From an uncultured bacterium (GTDB taxonomy: Bacteria; Cyanobacteriota; Vampirovibrionia; Gastranaerophilales; Gastranaerophilaceae): DNA of 6,112 bases. The translations under genes and the position numbers were made by a program. Location: positions 1-6,112 of the forward strand of contig URXH01000100.1 in the NCBI GenBank assembly GCA_900551675.1, written 5' to 3'. Below are positions 1 to 5,807 of this stretch, in pieces. Every line of letters begins with the position of its first letter. Position 1 is the first letter of the stretch. The notes beneath the pieces were generated by a model. It saw only the letters and a list, made by a program, of their open reading frames with translations, was not told the origin of the DNA and ran no database searches.

Positions 1-22
1 TATTTACTTATTCTCTTATTCA
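1..22. repeat. Octamer tandem repeat, consensus CTTATTCA (left block)
   Basis: The window begins inside a run of 8-base units: a partial unit TATTTA (1-6), CTTATTCT (7-14) and CTTATTCA (15-22), followed by a degenerate CTTTTCAA. The same units recur at 3981-4012, and the 17 bases at 7-23 are identical to 3981-3997. The run overlaps the open frame leading into the pseudopilin. Its left border lies outside the window. The resemblance to the short tandemly repeated repetitive sequences of cyanobacteria is an inference from unit size and layout. Confidence 0.6.
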
Positions 23-307
23 CTTTTCAAAAAATGCGCGTTTACGCTGGCTGAAGTTTTGATAACATTAGGAATTATAGGCGTGGTTGCGGCAATGACT
101 ATACCAACATTAACCACGAATTACAGACATAAAGCTCTGGAAGCACAGTTTAAAAAAAATTACTCTATTTTAAGTCAGATATCAGGTATTATTAAATATG
201 AATATAATGAGTGTAATGTTGAACAAACAGAAGAAATAAAAAAGACTATTTTTGAAAAACTTAATGCATCCGGAAAAATAAAATATGAGGGGGGGGAATT
301 CCAATAA
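2..307 (+). CDS. Type IV pilin-like/type II secretion pseudopilin, N-terminal part (5' partial, frameshifted at 289-296)
   Basis: This frame is open from the left edge and carries a class III (prepilin-type) signal: two lysines (29-34), then Cys-Ala, then the mature start FTLAEVLITLG at 41-73. The +5 Glu is present, followed by the hydrophobic stretch IIGVVAAMTIPTL. Cleavage by a prepilin peptidase is expected after Ala; Gly is more usual at that site. The hydrophobic helix would anchor the protein in the inner membrane before assembly into a pilus or pseudopilus. There is no in-frame ATG, GTG or TTG before the cleavage motif in the window, so the start lies to the left or uses a rare codon. 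The TTG at 59 falls inside the helix and cannot be the true start. The frame closes at 305-307, just after eight consecutive G. With seven G it would continue into the frame ending at 782, giving a mature protein of 246 residues, a normal size for this family. Confidence 0.8.
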   Translation: MYLFSYSLFKKCAFTLAEVLITLGIIGVVAAMTIPTLTTNYRHKALEAQFKKNYSILSQISGIIKYEYNECNVEQTEEIKKTIFEKLNASGKIKYEGGEFQ

Positions 308-782
308 CACAATTCCACCGAAAAACTATAAACAATATACATTTACAGGTGTAGAAGCCAATGATAACTTACACATGAACTGTCTTATAGGAAATAAAAA
401 CTATGTAGGACACTGGGGGGCTGATTATCTGGCAATTCTTAATGATGGAAGTTTTATAGGCATTTGCTCTCACCCGTCTTCTGCTGCAGGAACACTTATA
501 ACAATAGATGTAAACGGGAATAAAGGCCCGAATAAATTTGGACATGATATATGGGGATTTCACCTTAACAAAGATACATGCGCCGTAGAAGCGACTTTCA
601 CTTACAGAAACTATAAAGAAGATGAACCTGGATACGGCTCAAACAGAGATAATGTATCAACAGAAAAAAAATGTTCTTTAACGGATACCAGTGATTCCAA
701 TGGATTTTACTGCGCTTATTACGCAATTATGAATAAATGTCCTGATAATTCCGGAAAATCATACTGGGACTGTCTTCCTTAA
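285..782 (+). CDS. Pseudopilin C-terminal domain, out of frame with its N-terminal part
   Basis: This is the globular part of the same pseudopilin, one frame away from the N-terminal part. It contains LNDGSFIGI and then TIDVNGNKGPNKFGHDIWGF, the Asp-x-Asn-Gly/Gly-Pro-Asn block typical of pseudopilins of this type, which probably forms a loop near the C-terminus and may bind a metal. The rejoined mature protein would have eight cysteines, seven of them in this part. That even number suggests disulfide bonds outside the cytoplasm. An ATG at 285 opens this frame, but it has no clear ribosome binding site and lies directly before the G run, so I regard it as incidental. The frame stops at 780-782, with a second in-frame stop right after. 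Separate translation of this piece would lack the membrane helix and export signal, so it would probably be useless unless the frame is restored. Confidence 0.75.
   Translation: MRGGNSNNTIPPKNYKQYTFTGVEANDNLHMNCLIGNKNYVGHWGADYLAILNDGSFIGICSHPSSAAGTLITIDVNGNKGPNKFGHDIWGFHLNKDTCAVEATFTYRNYKEDEPGYGSNRDNVSTEKKCSLTDTSDSNGFYCAYYAIMNKCPDNSGKSYWDCLP
289..296. repeat. Homopolymer tract of eight G inside the pseudopilin gene
   Basis: Eight consecutive G occur in a strongly AT-rich gene. Reading Glu-Gly-Gly through the tract, one G is left over and the frame ends at 307. Removing one G joins Glu-Gly-Gly to Asn-Ser-Asn and opens the frame to 782. Such tracts are classic sites of slipped-strand mispairing. 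A sequencing or assembly error is the main alternative. Confidence 0.8.
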
Positions 783-795
783 TAGACAATAATCT

Positions 796-837
796 AAAAA
801 CAAAAGAACCGCCTTAAAAAGCGGTTCTTTTGTTTTT
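796..837. terminator. Bidirectional intrinsic terminator
   Basis: A perfect 17-bp inverted repeat (796-812 with 821-837) has an 8-base loop CTTAAAAA. Its GC-rich core ACCGC/GCGGT is flanked by A-rich and T-rich arms, so either strand gives a hairpin followed by a U run. It lies 13 bases past the pseudopilin stop and 16 bases past the adhE stop on the other strand, as expected for a shared terminator of two convergent genes. Confidence 0.93.
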
Positions 838-853
838 ACTTTTAAGCATATAC

Positions 854-3529
854 TTACTTAGTTTCGTAGTAATCTCTTACAACACCTTCGTAAGCGTCTT
901 TATAGATTGCCTTGATATCTTCCATCAACGGATATGCAGGGTTTGCACCCGTGCACTGGTCGTCAAATGCAAGTTCTACCATTTCATCTAACTTAGCGTT
1001 GAAGTCGGCTTCAGATACGCCGAAATCTTTGATAGAATTTGGCAGGTTGACTGCTTTCATAAGTTTGTCAATTGCTTCAATCAACAATTCAACTTTTTCA
1101 TCGTCATTCTTTCCGCCTAAGCCTAATTCGTCTGCAATCTGAGCGTATTTAGCTTTTGCATTCGGGAATTTATACTGCGGGAAGATACATTGTTTTTTCG
1201 GACAGTCAACTGCGTTGTATTTGATTACCTGTCTGATTAACAGTGCGTTTGCAACACCGTGAGGTACATTAAACATAGCACCGAGTTTGTGAGCCATTGA
1301 ATGGCACAAACCTAAGAATGCGTTTGCAAATGCCATACCTGCAATTGTTGCTGCATAGTGCATTTTTTCTCTAGCAATCGGATCGTTTGCACCTTCAGAC
1401 CAGGATCTTTCAAGATATCTGAAGACTAATTTTGCAGCTTCCAGAGCATTTGAATTTGTGAAATTTGTAGCCATAGAAGATACATAAGCTTCAATTGAGT
1501 GAACAAGTGCATCGATACCAGATGCAGCTGTCAAGCCTTTCGGCATACCGTCAACAAAGTTCGGGTCAATGATTGCCATGTTAGGAGTCAATGCATAATC
1601 AGCGATTGCATATTTTACGTGAGTTTTGTCATCTGTAATAATTGCAAACGGTGTAACCTCAGAACCTGTACCTGAAGTTGTCGGAATAGCAACCATAGTA
1701 GCTTTTTTACCGAGTTCAGGGATACGGCATATTCTCTTTCTGATATCCATAAATCTCATTGAAATATCTTCAAATACCGTATCAGGCTGTTCATACATCA
1801 ACCACATAATCTTAGCAGCATCCATAGGAGAACCGCCGCCGAGTGATATAATCACATCAGGCTCATAAGGTTTCATAATTTCCATTGCCTGATTAATAGT
1901 TGATAATGTCGGATCAGGTTTTACATCAAAGAATATCTGGTGATCAATACCTACTTCATCCAAAACATTAACAATATGATCTACTGCACCTGAGTTGAAT
2001 AAGAATCTGTCAGTTACAATAAAGGCGCGTTTTTTGCCTTGAAGTTCACGAAGAGCTAAATCAACTGCCCCTCTTTTGAAGTAAACTTTTGGCGGAACTT
2101 TGAACCAGAGCATGTTTTCTCTCCTTTCTGCAACTGTTTTGTAGTTCAATAAGTTTTCAACACCGATGTTACCTGAAACGGCGTTTTTACCCCATGAACC
2201 GCAGCCAAGTGAAAGAGACGGTTCAAGTTTAAAGTTATACAAATCACCGATACCGCCCTGTGCAGAAGGTGAGTTAATTAAAACTCTGCAAGCTGGCATT
2301 TTTTCAGAAAATTTATCAATCCTTTCCTGATGACGAGTATCTGTATAAAGGTCTGCTGAGTGGCCTGCACCGCCTTTTGAAACAAGTTCGTAAGCCATTT
2401 CTGTTGCTTCTTCAAAGTCTTTTGCTCTATACATAGTTAAAATCGGTGATAATTTTTCTCTTGAGAACGGATCTTCCCAATCAACAGAAGGTCTTTCCGC
2501 AAGAAGTAATTTAGCAGTTGAAGGAACTTTAAATCCTGCAAGTTCTGCAATTCTGTGTGCACTCTGACCTACGATGTCAGGATGAGCTGTTCCGCGTTTC
2601 GGGTCAATGAACGGAAGATCGATTAATTTCTTTTCATCTGAAGGAGTCAAAAGATGAGCACCTCTGTAGATGAATTCTTTTTTAACTTCTTCATAAATTT
2701 CATCAACAACGATTACAGATTGTTCAGAAGCACAAATCATACCGTTGTCAAAAGTTTTTGACATAATAATTGAAGAAACAGCCATTTTAATATCAGCAGT
2801 TTCATCAATAACTGCAGATGCGTTGCCGGGGCCTACACCCAAAGCAGGGTTGCCTGAAGAATATGCAGCTTTAACCATTCCAGGACCGCCTGTTGCAAGA
2901 ATACAAGAAATTGATTCGTGTTTCATCAACTGATTAGACAGTTCAATAGACGGAACATCAATCCAGCCGATAATATCTTCCGGAGCGCCGGCTTTAACTG
3001 CTGCTTCCAGAACTAATTTAGCGGCAGCAATAGTGCAGGCTTTTGCTCTCGGGTGCGGAGAAAAGATTATTCCGTTTCTTGTTTTCAAAGCAATTAATGA
3101 TTTAAAAATTGCGGTAGAAGTCGGGTTTGTAGTAGGAACAATACCTGCAATAACTCCAAGAGGTTCTGCAACAATTTTAATTCCGTTAGTTTTGTCTTCT
3201 TTAATAATTCCGCAGGTCTTAGCATTTTTATGTTTGTTATAAATGTATTCTGATGCAAAGTGGTTTTTAATAATTTTGTCTTCCAAAACACCCATACCAG
3301 TTTCTTCAACAGCCATTCTTGCAAGAGGAATACGTGCTTTGTCGGCAGCAGTTGCAGCTGCTTTAAAGATTGCGTCAACCTGTTCTTGAGAATAATTTGA
3401 ATAAATCTTTTGAGCTTTCTTAACTCTTTCGATTAACAATTCCAATTGTTCAGCGGTTTCAACTTTGCTTGAATCGCTTTGTAAAGCTTTTTCAAGGTTT
3501 TCAACCGTTTTTTTGTTTTTTGTTGTCAT
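854..3529 (-). CDS. adhE: Bifunctional aldehyde-alcohol dehydrogenase AdhE
   Basis: AdhE converts acetyl-CoA to acetaldehyde and then to ethanol, oxidising two NADH. It works in the cytoplasm, usually as filaments called spirosomes. The protein has 891 residues, a full normal length. Residues 1 to about 460 form the CoA-acylating aldehyde dehydrogenase domain, with the catalytic Cys266 in FDNGMICASEQ and the GVGPGNASA segment at 231-239. After a linker (LWFKVPPKVYFKRGA, 474-488), residues 480-891 form the iron-dependent alcohol dehydrogenase domain. This contains the NAD-binding GGGSPMDAAK (564-573) and the four iron ligands Asp673, His677, His743 and His757. These residues keep the spacing of the E. 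coli enzyme with a constant shift of +20, so the N-terminus is about 20 residues longer and both active sites look intact. The start ATG is preceded by AAAGGAGAT about 9-10 bases upstream. The gene is single, with its own promoter and operator on one side and a terminator on the other. Confidence 0.98.
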   Translation of the reverse strand: MTTKNKKTVENLEKALQSDSSKVETAEQLELLIERVKKAQKIYSNYSQEQVDAIFKAAATAADKARIPLARMAVEETGMGVLEDKIIKNHFASEYIYNKHKNAKTCGIIKEDKTNGIKIVAEPLGVIAGIVPTTNPTSTAIFKSLIALKTRNGIIFSPHPRAKACTIAAAKLVLEAAVKAGAPEDIIGWIDVPSIELSNQLMKHESISCILATGGPGMVKAAYSSGNPALGVGPGNASAVIDETADIKMAVSSIIMSKTFDNGMICASEQSVIVVDEIYEEVKKEFIYRGAHLLTPSDEKKLIDLPFIDPKRGTAHPDIVGQSAHRIAELAGFKVPSTAKLLLAERPSVDWEDPFSREKLSPILTMYRAKDFEEATEMAYELVSKGGAGHSADLYTDTRHQERIDKFSEKMPACRVLINSPSAQGGIGDLYNFKLEPSLSLGCGSWGKNAVSGNIGVENLLNYKTVAERRENMLWFKVPPKVYFKRGAVDLALRELQGKKRAFIVTDRFLFNSGAVDHIVNVLDEVGIDHQIFFDVKPDPTLSTINQAMEIMKPYEPDVIISLGGGSPMDAAKIMWLMYEQPDTVFEDISMRFMDIRKRICRIPELGKKATMVAIPTTSGTGSEVTPFAIITDDKTHVKYAIADYALTPNMAIIDPNFVDGMPKGLTAASGIDALVHSIEAYVSSMATNFTNSNALEAAKLVFRYLERSWSEGANDPIAREKMHYAATIAGMAFANAFLGLCHSMAHKLGAMFNVPHGVANALLIRQVIKYNAVDCPKKQCIFPQYKFPNAKAKYAQIADELGLGGKNDDEKVELLIEAIDKLMKAVNLPNSIKDFGVSEADFNAKLDEMVELAFDDQCTGANPAYPLMEDIKAIYKDAYEGVVRDYYETK

Positions 3530-3548
3530 AAATGTATATCTCCTTTGT

Positions 3549-3572
3549 TAATTGTGATTTATTTCACAATTA
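3549..3572. promoter_or_regulatory. Perfect palindrome matching the Rex operator, upstream of adhE
   Basis: TAATTGTGA and its exact complement TCACAATTA are separated by six bases (TTTATT). The core TTGTGATTTATTTCACAA fits the Rex consensus TTGTGAA-N4-TTCACAA at 13 of 14 defined positions. Rex is a known repressor of adhE in many fermenters and leaves DNA when NADH is high. The site begins one base after the -10 box and covers the predicted transcription start, a position for repression. The same bases also fit the CRP/FNR pattern TGTGA-N6-TCACA, but that family usually activates from further upstream. Assignment to Rex is an inference; no rex gene is in the window. Confidence 0.7.
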
Positions 3573-3573
3573 C

Positions 3574-3602
3574 ATTATAAAATAAAGTAGTTTTAAAAGC
3601 AA
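3574..3602 (-). promoter_or_regulatory. adhE promoter
   Basis: On the minus strand a perfect -10 TATAAT (3579 to 3574) lies 17 bases after TTGCTT (3602 to 3597), a weak -35 box. The predicted start of transcription is near 3567, inside the palindrome at 3549-3572, giving an untranslated leader of about 38 bases that includes the ribosome binding site. Confidence 0.65.
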
Positions 3603-3689
3603 GTGTATTTTTTACAATCTTTATACAAACTTAATATTTGAATAAAGAATGTTATCGGAAGTAAAGCAATCTACTAAAGATACCTTGTT

Positions 3690-3719
3690 GTTACTTTCCT
3701 GTACCGACAAGAAAGTAAC
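3690..3719. repeat. Inverted repeat GTTACTTTC/GAAAGTAAC
   Basis: Nine bases (3690-3698) pair perfectly with 3711-3719. After one mismatch, TGT/ACA extends the stem around the loop ACCG. No T run follows on the + strand, so it does not look like a plain terminator. It sits in the gene-free stretch 3600-4040, where no reading frame is convincing, and is probably a dispersed intergenic repeat. Confidence 0.6.
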
Positions 3720-3756
3720 GCAAAGAAGCTCCCCGGCTTTCGCTCCGTTCTTCCCT

Positions 3757-3883
3757 AATCAATTGTAATTGCTCAACTCAAACCGGCTAAACTCACTCTT
3801 ATGTCATTCTGAACTTGTTTCAGAATCTTATTATTTTATGTTCAAACAATAGCCGGTCTGTTGTTGTTTCGCAAACATTGATT
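3757..3883. repeat. Nested inverted-repeat element of about 127 bases
   Basis: Three inverted repeats are nested around one centre: AATCAAT (3757-3763) with ATTGATT (3877-3883), ACCGGCTA (3782-3789) with TAGCCGGT (3850-3857), and ATTCTGAA (3806-3813) with TTCAGAAT (3819-3826) around a five-base loop. The segments between the outer pairs are also loosely complementary. No coding frame is seen. This fits a small non-autonomous mobile element or a structured intergenic repeat; terminal site duplications were not recognised. Confidence 0.5.
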
Positions 3884-3924
3884 GGGCCTTCGCTAACAGT
3901 CAAATTATTTATTAAATTATTTAA

Positions 3925-3944
3925 CCCTCCCTGATTAGGGAGGG
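3925..3944. repeat. Hairpin CCCTCCCT-GATT-AGGGAGGG
   Basis: A perfect 8-bp GC-rich stem with a four-base loop lies in otherwise AT-rich DNA. No T run follows directly (the next bases are AAACTG, then five T at 3951-3955), so it is at best a weak terminator. It probably belongs with the neighbouring hairpins as part of a block of intergenic repeats. Confidence 0.55.
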
Positions 3945-3949
3945 AAACT

Positions 3950-3981
3950 GTTTTTCGTGCGCTTTTGCGCTCCGCAAAAAC
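3950..3981. repeat. Hairpin with GTTTTT/AAAAAC outer stem and GCGC-TTTT-GCGC tip
   Basis: The outer arms GTTTTT (3950-3955) and AAAAAC (3976-3981) pair, and the inner GCGC arms (3959-3962, 3967-3970) close a TTTT loop, with a small internal mismatch zone between. It abuts the octamer repeat beginning at 3981. Its function is unknown. Confidence 0.45.
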
Positions 3982-4012
3982 TTATTCTCTTATTCACCTA
4001 TTTACTTATTCA
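3981..4012. repeat. Octamer tandem repeat, consensus CTTATTCA (right block)
   Basis: Four head-to-tail units occur here: CTTATTCT, CTTATTCA, CCTATTTA and CTTATTCA, with a broken fifth unit after 4012. The first two units and one further base (3981-3997) are identical to 7-23 at the left edge of the window. The block ends about 30 bases before the promoter of the next gene. Confidence 0.75.
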
Positions 4013-4041
4013 CTTCAAATAACATTTTTATGTAAAGATTA

Positions 4042-4070
4042 TTTACAACAGCACGATAATATAATATATT
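4042..4070 (+). promoter_or_regulatory. Promoter of the 233-residue orphan gene
   Basis: TTTACA (4042-4047) and TATATT (4065-4070) each match the sigma-70 boxes at five of six positions and are 17 bases apart. The expected start of transcription falls at or within a base or two of the ATG at 4077. A second TATAAT at 4060-4065 has no good -35 partner. Confidence 0.6.
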
Positions 4071-4076
4071 AATATT

Positions 4077-4778
4077 ATGAACTTCTTTCAAAAAATCGTT
4101 TATTTCTTTTTAGAGCAACAGGAAAAGGCGCTCAGTAAAAAGCTTCGCAGACATTTAAAGGTCTCAAGCACCAATTCGACTTCTAAAACAGTGCTTTCAA
4201 AAGGCGTAACCATGACCCTGTCTGCTGAAACCGAGAAAAAGAAAGAACTTGTCAAACAAAATGTTTCGGATATTGTTAACGGGTGTAATAATGATCCTGC
4301 AAAACTTTTAGCATATATAGAAACAAAAGGAACTAAAGTAATAAAATTAGACAATGCTGACAAAGTATTGTCTGTCATTAACGAAGAAGAAGGACTTATA
4401 ACCGCTCTTGAAGGTATTGAAGCCTTTTACATTAATATAGTAACTGAAACAGGATTTTCTTTTAAATCTAAGCCGATGTTTATTATGAGAAACGGAGAAA
4501 TAGATCCTTATTATATGATACACCAGTTTTATAAATGGTATTCGTTATATATGGGGCTTCCCGGGTTTGATTTTATGTCGCAAAAACTGTTTAAAATTGC
4601 CTTAAACTCCGATCCTTCAATGCTTTCTAATCTTAATCTCGATGAAATGACAGGATTGAAAGAAGCTATTGCCAGAGACAGCGAAGCGACAAGCTTTGCA
4701 CTGGAACTTGCGAAATCAAAAGACGGCGCAAGAAATGTTCTTGAAAAAATCAAAAATGACGGCGGAGCAAATATTTAA
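4077..4778 (+). CDS. Hypothetical protein, 233 residues, orphan
   Basis: I do not recognise a family. The protein begins with a hydrophobic and aromatic segment (MNFFQKIVYFFLEQQ) followed by a basic stretch (KKLRRHLK, 21-28) and a Ser/Thr-rich linker (29-45). The segment is too short and interrupted to be a sure membrane helix, and no signal peptidase site is clear. Residues 46-233 look soluble and mostly helical, mixed acidic and lysine-rich, with an aromatic patch (IDPYYMIHQFYKWYSLYMG) near residues 142-160. There is no ribosome binding site before ATG 4077. An alternative start is Met46 (4212), preceded by a modest AAAAGG, which would leave a cytoplasmic protein of 188 residues. I prefer 4077 because the promoter boxes fit it and the frame between is clean. 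It stands alone, convergent with the rhodanese-like gene. Confidence 0.75.
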   Translation: MNFFQKIVYFFLEQQEKALSKKLRRHLKVSSTNSTSKTVLSKGVTMTLSAETEKKKELVKQNVSDIVNGCNNDPAKLLAYIETKGTKVIKLDNADKVLSVINEEEGLITALEGIEAFYINIVTETGFSFKSKPMFIMRNGEIDPYYMIHQFYKWYSLYMGLPGFDFMSQKLFKIALNSDPSMLSNLNLDEMTGLKEAIARDSEATSFALELAKSKDGARNVLEKIKNDGGANI

Positions 4779-4825
4779 GTCATCTTAGACGTAGTGCTTA
4801 CAAATAAAATTTTTCTACAAACAAC

Positions 4826-4867
4826 AAAGAGATCGCGGAATAAATCCGCGATGATATAAAGCTCTTT
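4826..4867. other. Hairpin between convergent genes, possible terminator
   Basis: ATCGCGGA (4832-4839) pairs perfectly with TCCGCGAT (4845-4852) around ATAAA. An outer stem AAAGAG/CTCTTT (4826-4831, 4862-4867) can add to it across a nine-base bulge. Neither strand has a clean T run next to the stem, although the minus strand continues TCTCTTTGTTGTTT. It may end transcripts of the orphan gene or of the rhodanese-like gene. The rest of 4779-4970 shows nothing else I can name. Confidence 0.4.
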
Positions 4868-4970
4868 AATTGCACTCCTGCTTAATCTACCGCCGCTCAA
4901 TCGTCTTTCAAAAGAAAGAAAAAACTTAACCCGACATGCGGATAATAAAGATGCGTGGGAAGACTATTAT

Positions 4971-5351
4971 TTACTCTGTTGCAAAGCGGAAGTCCTCTGT
5001 CCAGGTCTTAAAACCGCCTTCTAAAAGCATTACAGGATAACCGTATTCCGCAAGGATTAAACATGCCCCTGCCCCGAGATGACACTGCTCGTTGTAACAA
5101 TAAACAACAGTTATTTCATCTTTTGAAAGTTTTTCGGTGTTATCCTCAAGTTCATCTTTTGGAATAGAAATAGCAGAAGGGATATGTGCTATTTCATAAT
5201 CCGATGCAAGTCTTACATCAACAAGTTTTACCAGATTTTGCTCCATTAAATCTTTTAATTCAACGGGTCCTAAAGTAAAAGCCAGTATTTTTGAGAAAAA
5301 ACAGCGGGCTTTTTCAGCGTCAAACCTTATTTCTCTAATTTTTTCGTTCAT
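4971..5351 (-). CDS. Rhodanese-like (sulfurtransferase-fold) domain protein
   Basis: This is a single rhodanese domain of 126 residues. It shows the usual blocks: VKLVDVR (41-47), HIPSAISIP (56-64) after a Tyr/Glu-rich turn, the strand TVVYC ending in the likely catalytic Cys85, and the closing LLEGGFKTW (109-117). Such proteins carry sulfur as a cysteine persulfide in the cytoplasm, but many have other or unknown roles. The active loop reads CYNEQCH: the position after the five loop residues is His91 rather than the common Arg, and a second Cys90 lies in the loop. Substrate preference therefore cannot be assumed. The first 25 or so residues are an N-terminal extension without a clear motif. 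The start ATG has AGAAAGGAT about nine bases upstream, and this ribosome binding site is buried in a perfect inverted repeat (5359-5389). No partner gene for sulfur transfer is nearby. Confidence 0.9.
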   Translation of the reverse strand: MNEKIREIRFDAEKARCFFSKILAFTLGPVELKDLMEQNLVKLVDVRLASDYEIAHIPSAISIPKDELEDNTEKLSKDEITVVYCYNEQCHLGAGACLILAEYGYPVMLLEGGFKTWTEDFRFATE

Positions 5352-5358
5352 AAATGAA

Positions 5359-5389
5359 TATCCTTTCTGTTTTTTACACAGAAAGGATA
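5359..5389 (-). promoter_or_regulatory. 12-bp hairpin enclosing the ribosome binding site of the rhodanese-like gene
   Basis: TATCCTTTCTGT (5359-5370) and ACAGAAAGGATA (5378-5389) are exact complements around a seven-base loop. In the minus-strand mRNA the 3' arm holds AGAAAGGAT, the ribosome binding site, and the 5' arm covers it. If transcription begins upstream of the hairpin, translation would be held back until the stem opens. The same repeat could instead be a protein-binding operator. No convincing promoter was found upstream, so the transcript start is unknown. Confidence 0.6.
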
Positions 5390-5489
5390 AATCAAACTGA
5401 AAAATAAATACTTAACTACATGGTTATAATCTATGAAGTAAGTTTTTATTGTGCGGGGTAAATATGACAAAAGCAATCCCGCCTGAAAA

Positions 5490-5777
5490 CTATCCTAAGA
5501 AAGAGATATGTTTCGGGCTTTTGCTTGCTCTGTCATAGTCAGGTGAAAATAGTATATTATAAGTCTTGCGAAGCTTAGCGCCTAAAGCGTTAAGCATATT
5601 CGGGTTTTGAACCATATCAGCTCTTTGAGAGCGGTTAAGGTCATTTTCGAAATTAATTTTCGCATTCGGATTTTGTAACGATAAAATCGCTACACTCGGG
5701 GTTATATTATTAAGATTTCCTTCACCGAAAGAAATCGGTTTTACGGTATTAAATTTTACAGGATTTATAGTTATCAT
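5490..5777 (-). CDS. Hypothetical small protein, 95 residues
   Basis: I recognise no domain. The N-terminus MITINPVKFNTVKPISFGEGN resembles the 'PV.F ... SFG' openings of many orphan proteins in Gastranaerophilales; this is recollection, not a search result. The rest is hydrophilic and Asn-rich, with a basic stretch around RSQRAD and LRKTYN, and no signal peptide or membrane segment. The start is well fixed: AGAGGAGGA lies six bases before the ATG, and a near-ideal promoter lies further up (5841-5869), so the gene is probably well expressed. It ends in TAG at 5490. The 138 bases to the rhodanese-like start show no clear terminator, so read-through into that gene on the same strand is possible. 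Confidence 0.75.
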   Translation of the reverse strand: MITINPVKFNTVKPISFGEGNLNNITPSVAILSLQNPNAKINFENDLNRSQRADMVQNPNMLNALGAKLRKTYNILFSPDYDRASKSPKHISFLG

Positions 5778-5807
5778 TTTAGTCCTCCTCTCTTGAGGTT
5801 TGTTATT

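Noticed and set aside
59..307. Taking the TTG at 59 as the start of a small complete protein
   Set aside because: It falls inside the pilin helix and would drop the Phe-Thr-Leu-Ala-Glu and lysine leader that are clearly readable just upstream in the same frame.
285..307. Programmed ribosomal frameshift at the G run
   Set aside because: There is no typical slippery heptamer, no stimulating stem and no internal ribosome binding site; a change in G number is the simpler explanation.
3094..3378. Open frame of 94 codons on the minus strand inside adhE, and other open frames opposite adhE (912-1142, 1626-1868, 2745-2933, 3033-3242)
   Set aside because: All lie within the well-supported adhE gene, have low-complexity or unfamiliar products and no fitting start signals.
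3549..3572. Palindrome read as a CRP or FNR activator site
   Set aside because: It fits TGTGA-N6-TCACA, but it lies on the transcription start rather than upstream, a poor place for activation; Rex repression of adhE fits better. Not fully excluded.
4100..4753. Minus-strand open frames opposite the 233-residue orphan (4100-4378, 4529-4753)
   Set aside because: Ser/Phe/Leu-rich products typical of antisense shadows, with no promoter or ribosome binding site; the + strand frame has continuous protein-like composition and a promoter.
5456..5485. GCGGG/CCCGC inverted repeat after the 95-residue gene as its terminator
   Set aside because: The stem has five pairs, the loop is about 20 bases and no T run follows on the minus strand.
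5464..5538. Small + strand open frame of 24 codons with GGGG upstream
   Set aside because: It runs into the opposite end of the 95-residue gene, is very short and has no matching promoter at a sensible distance.
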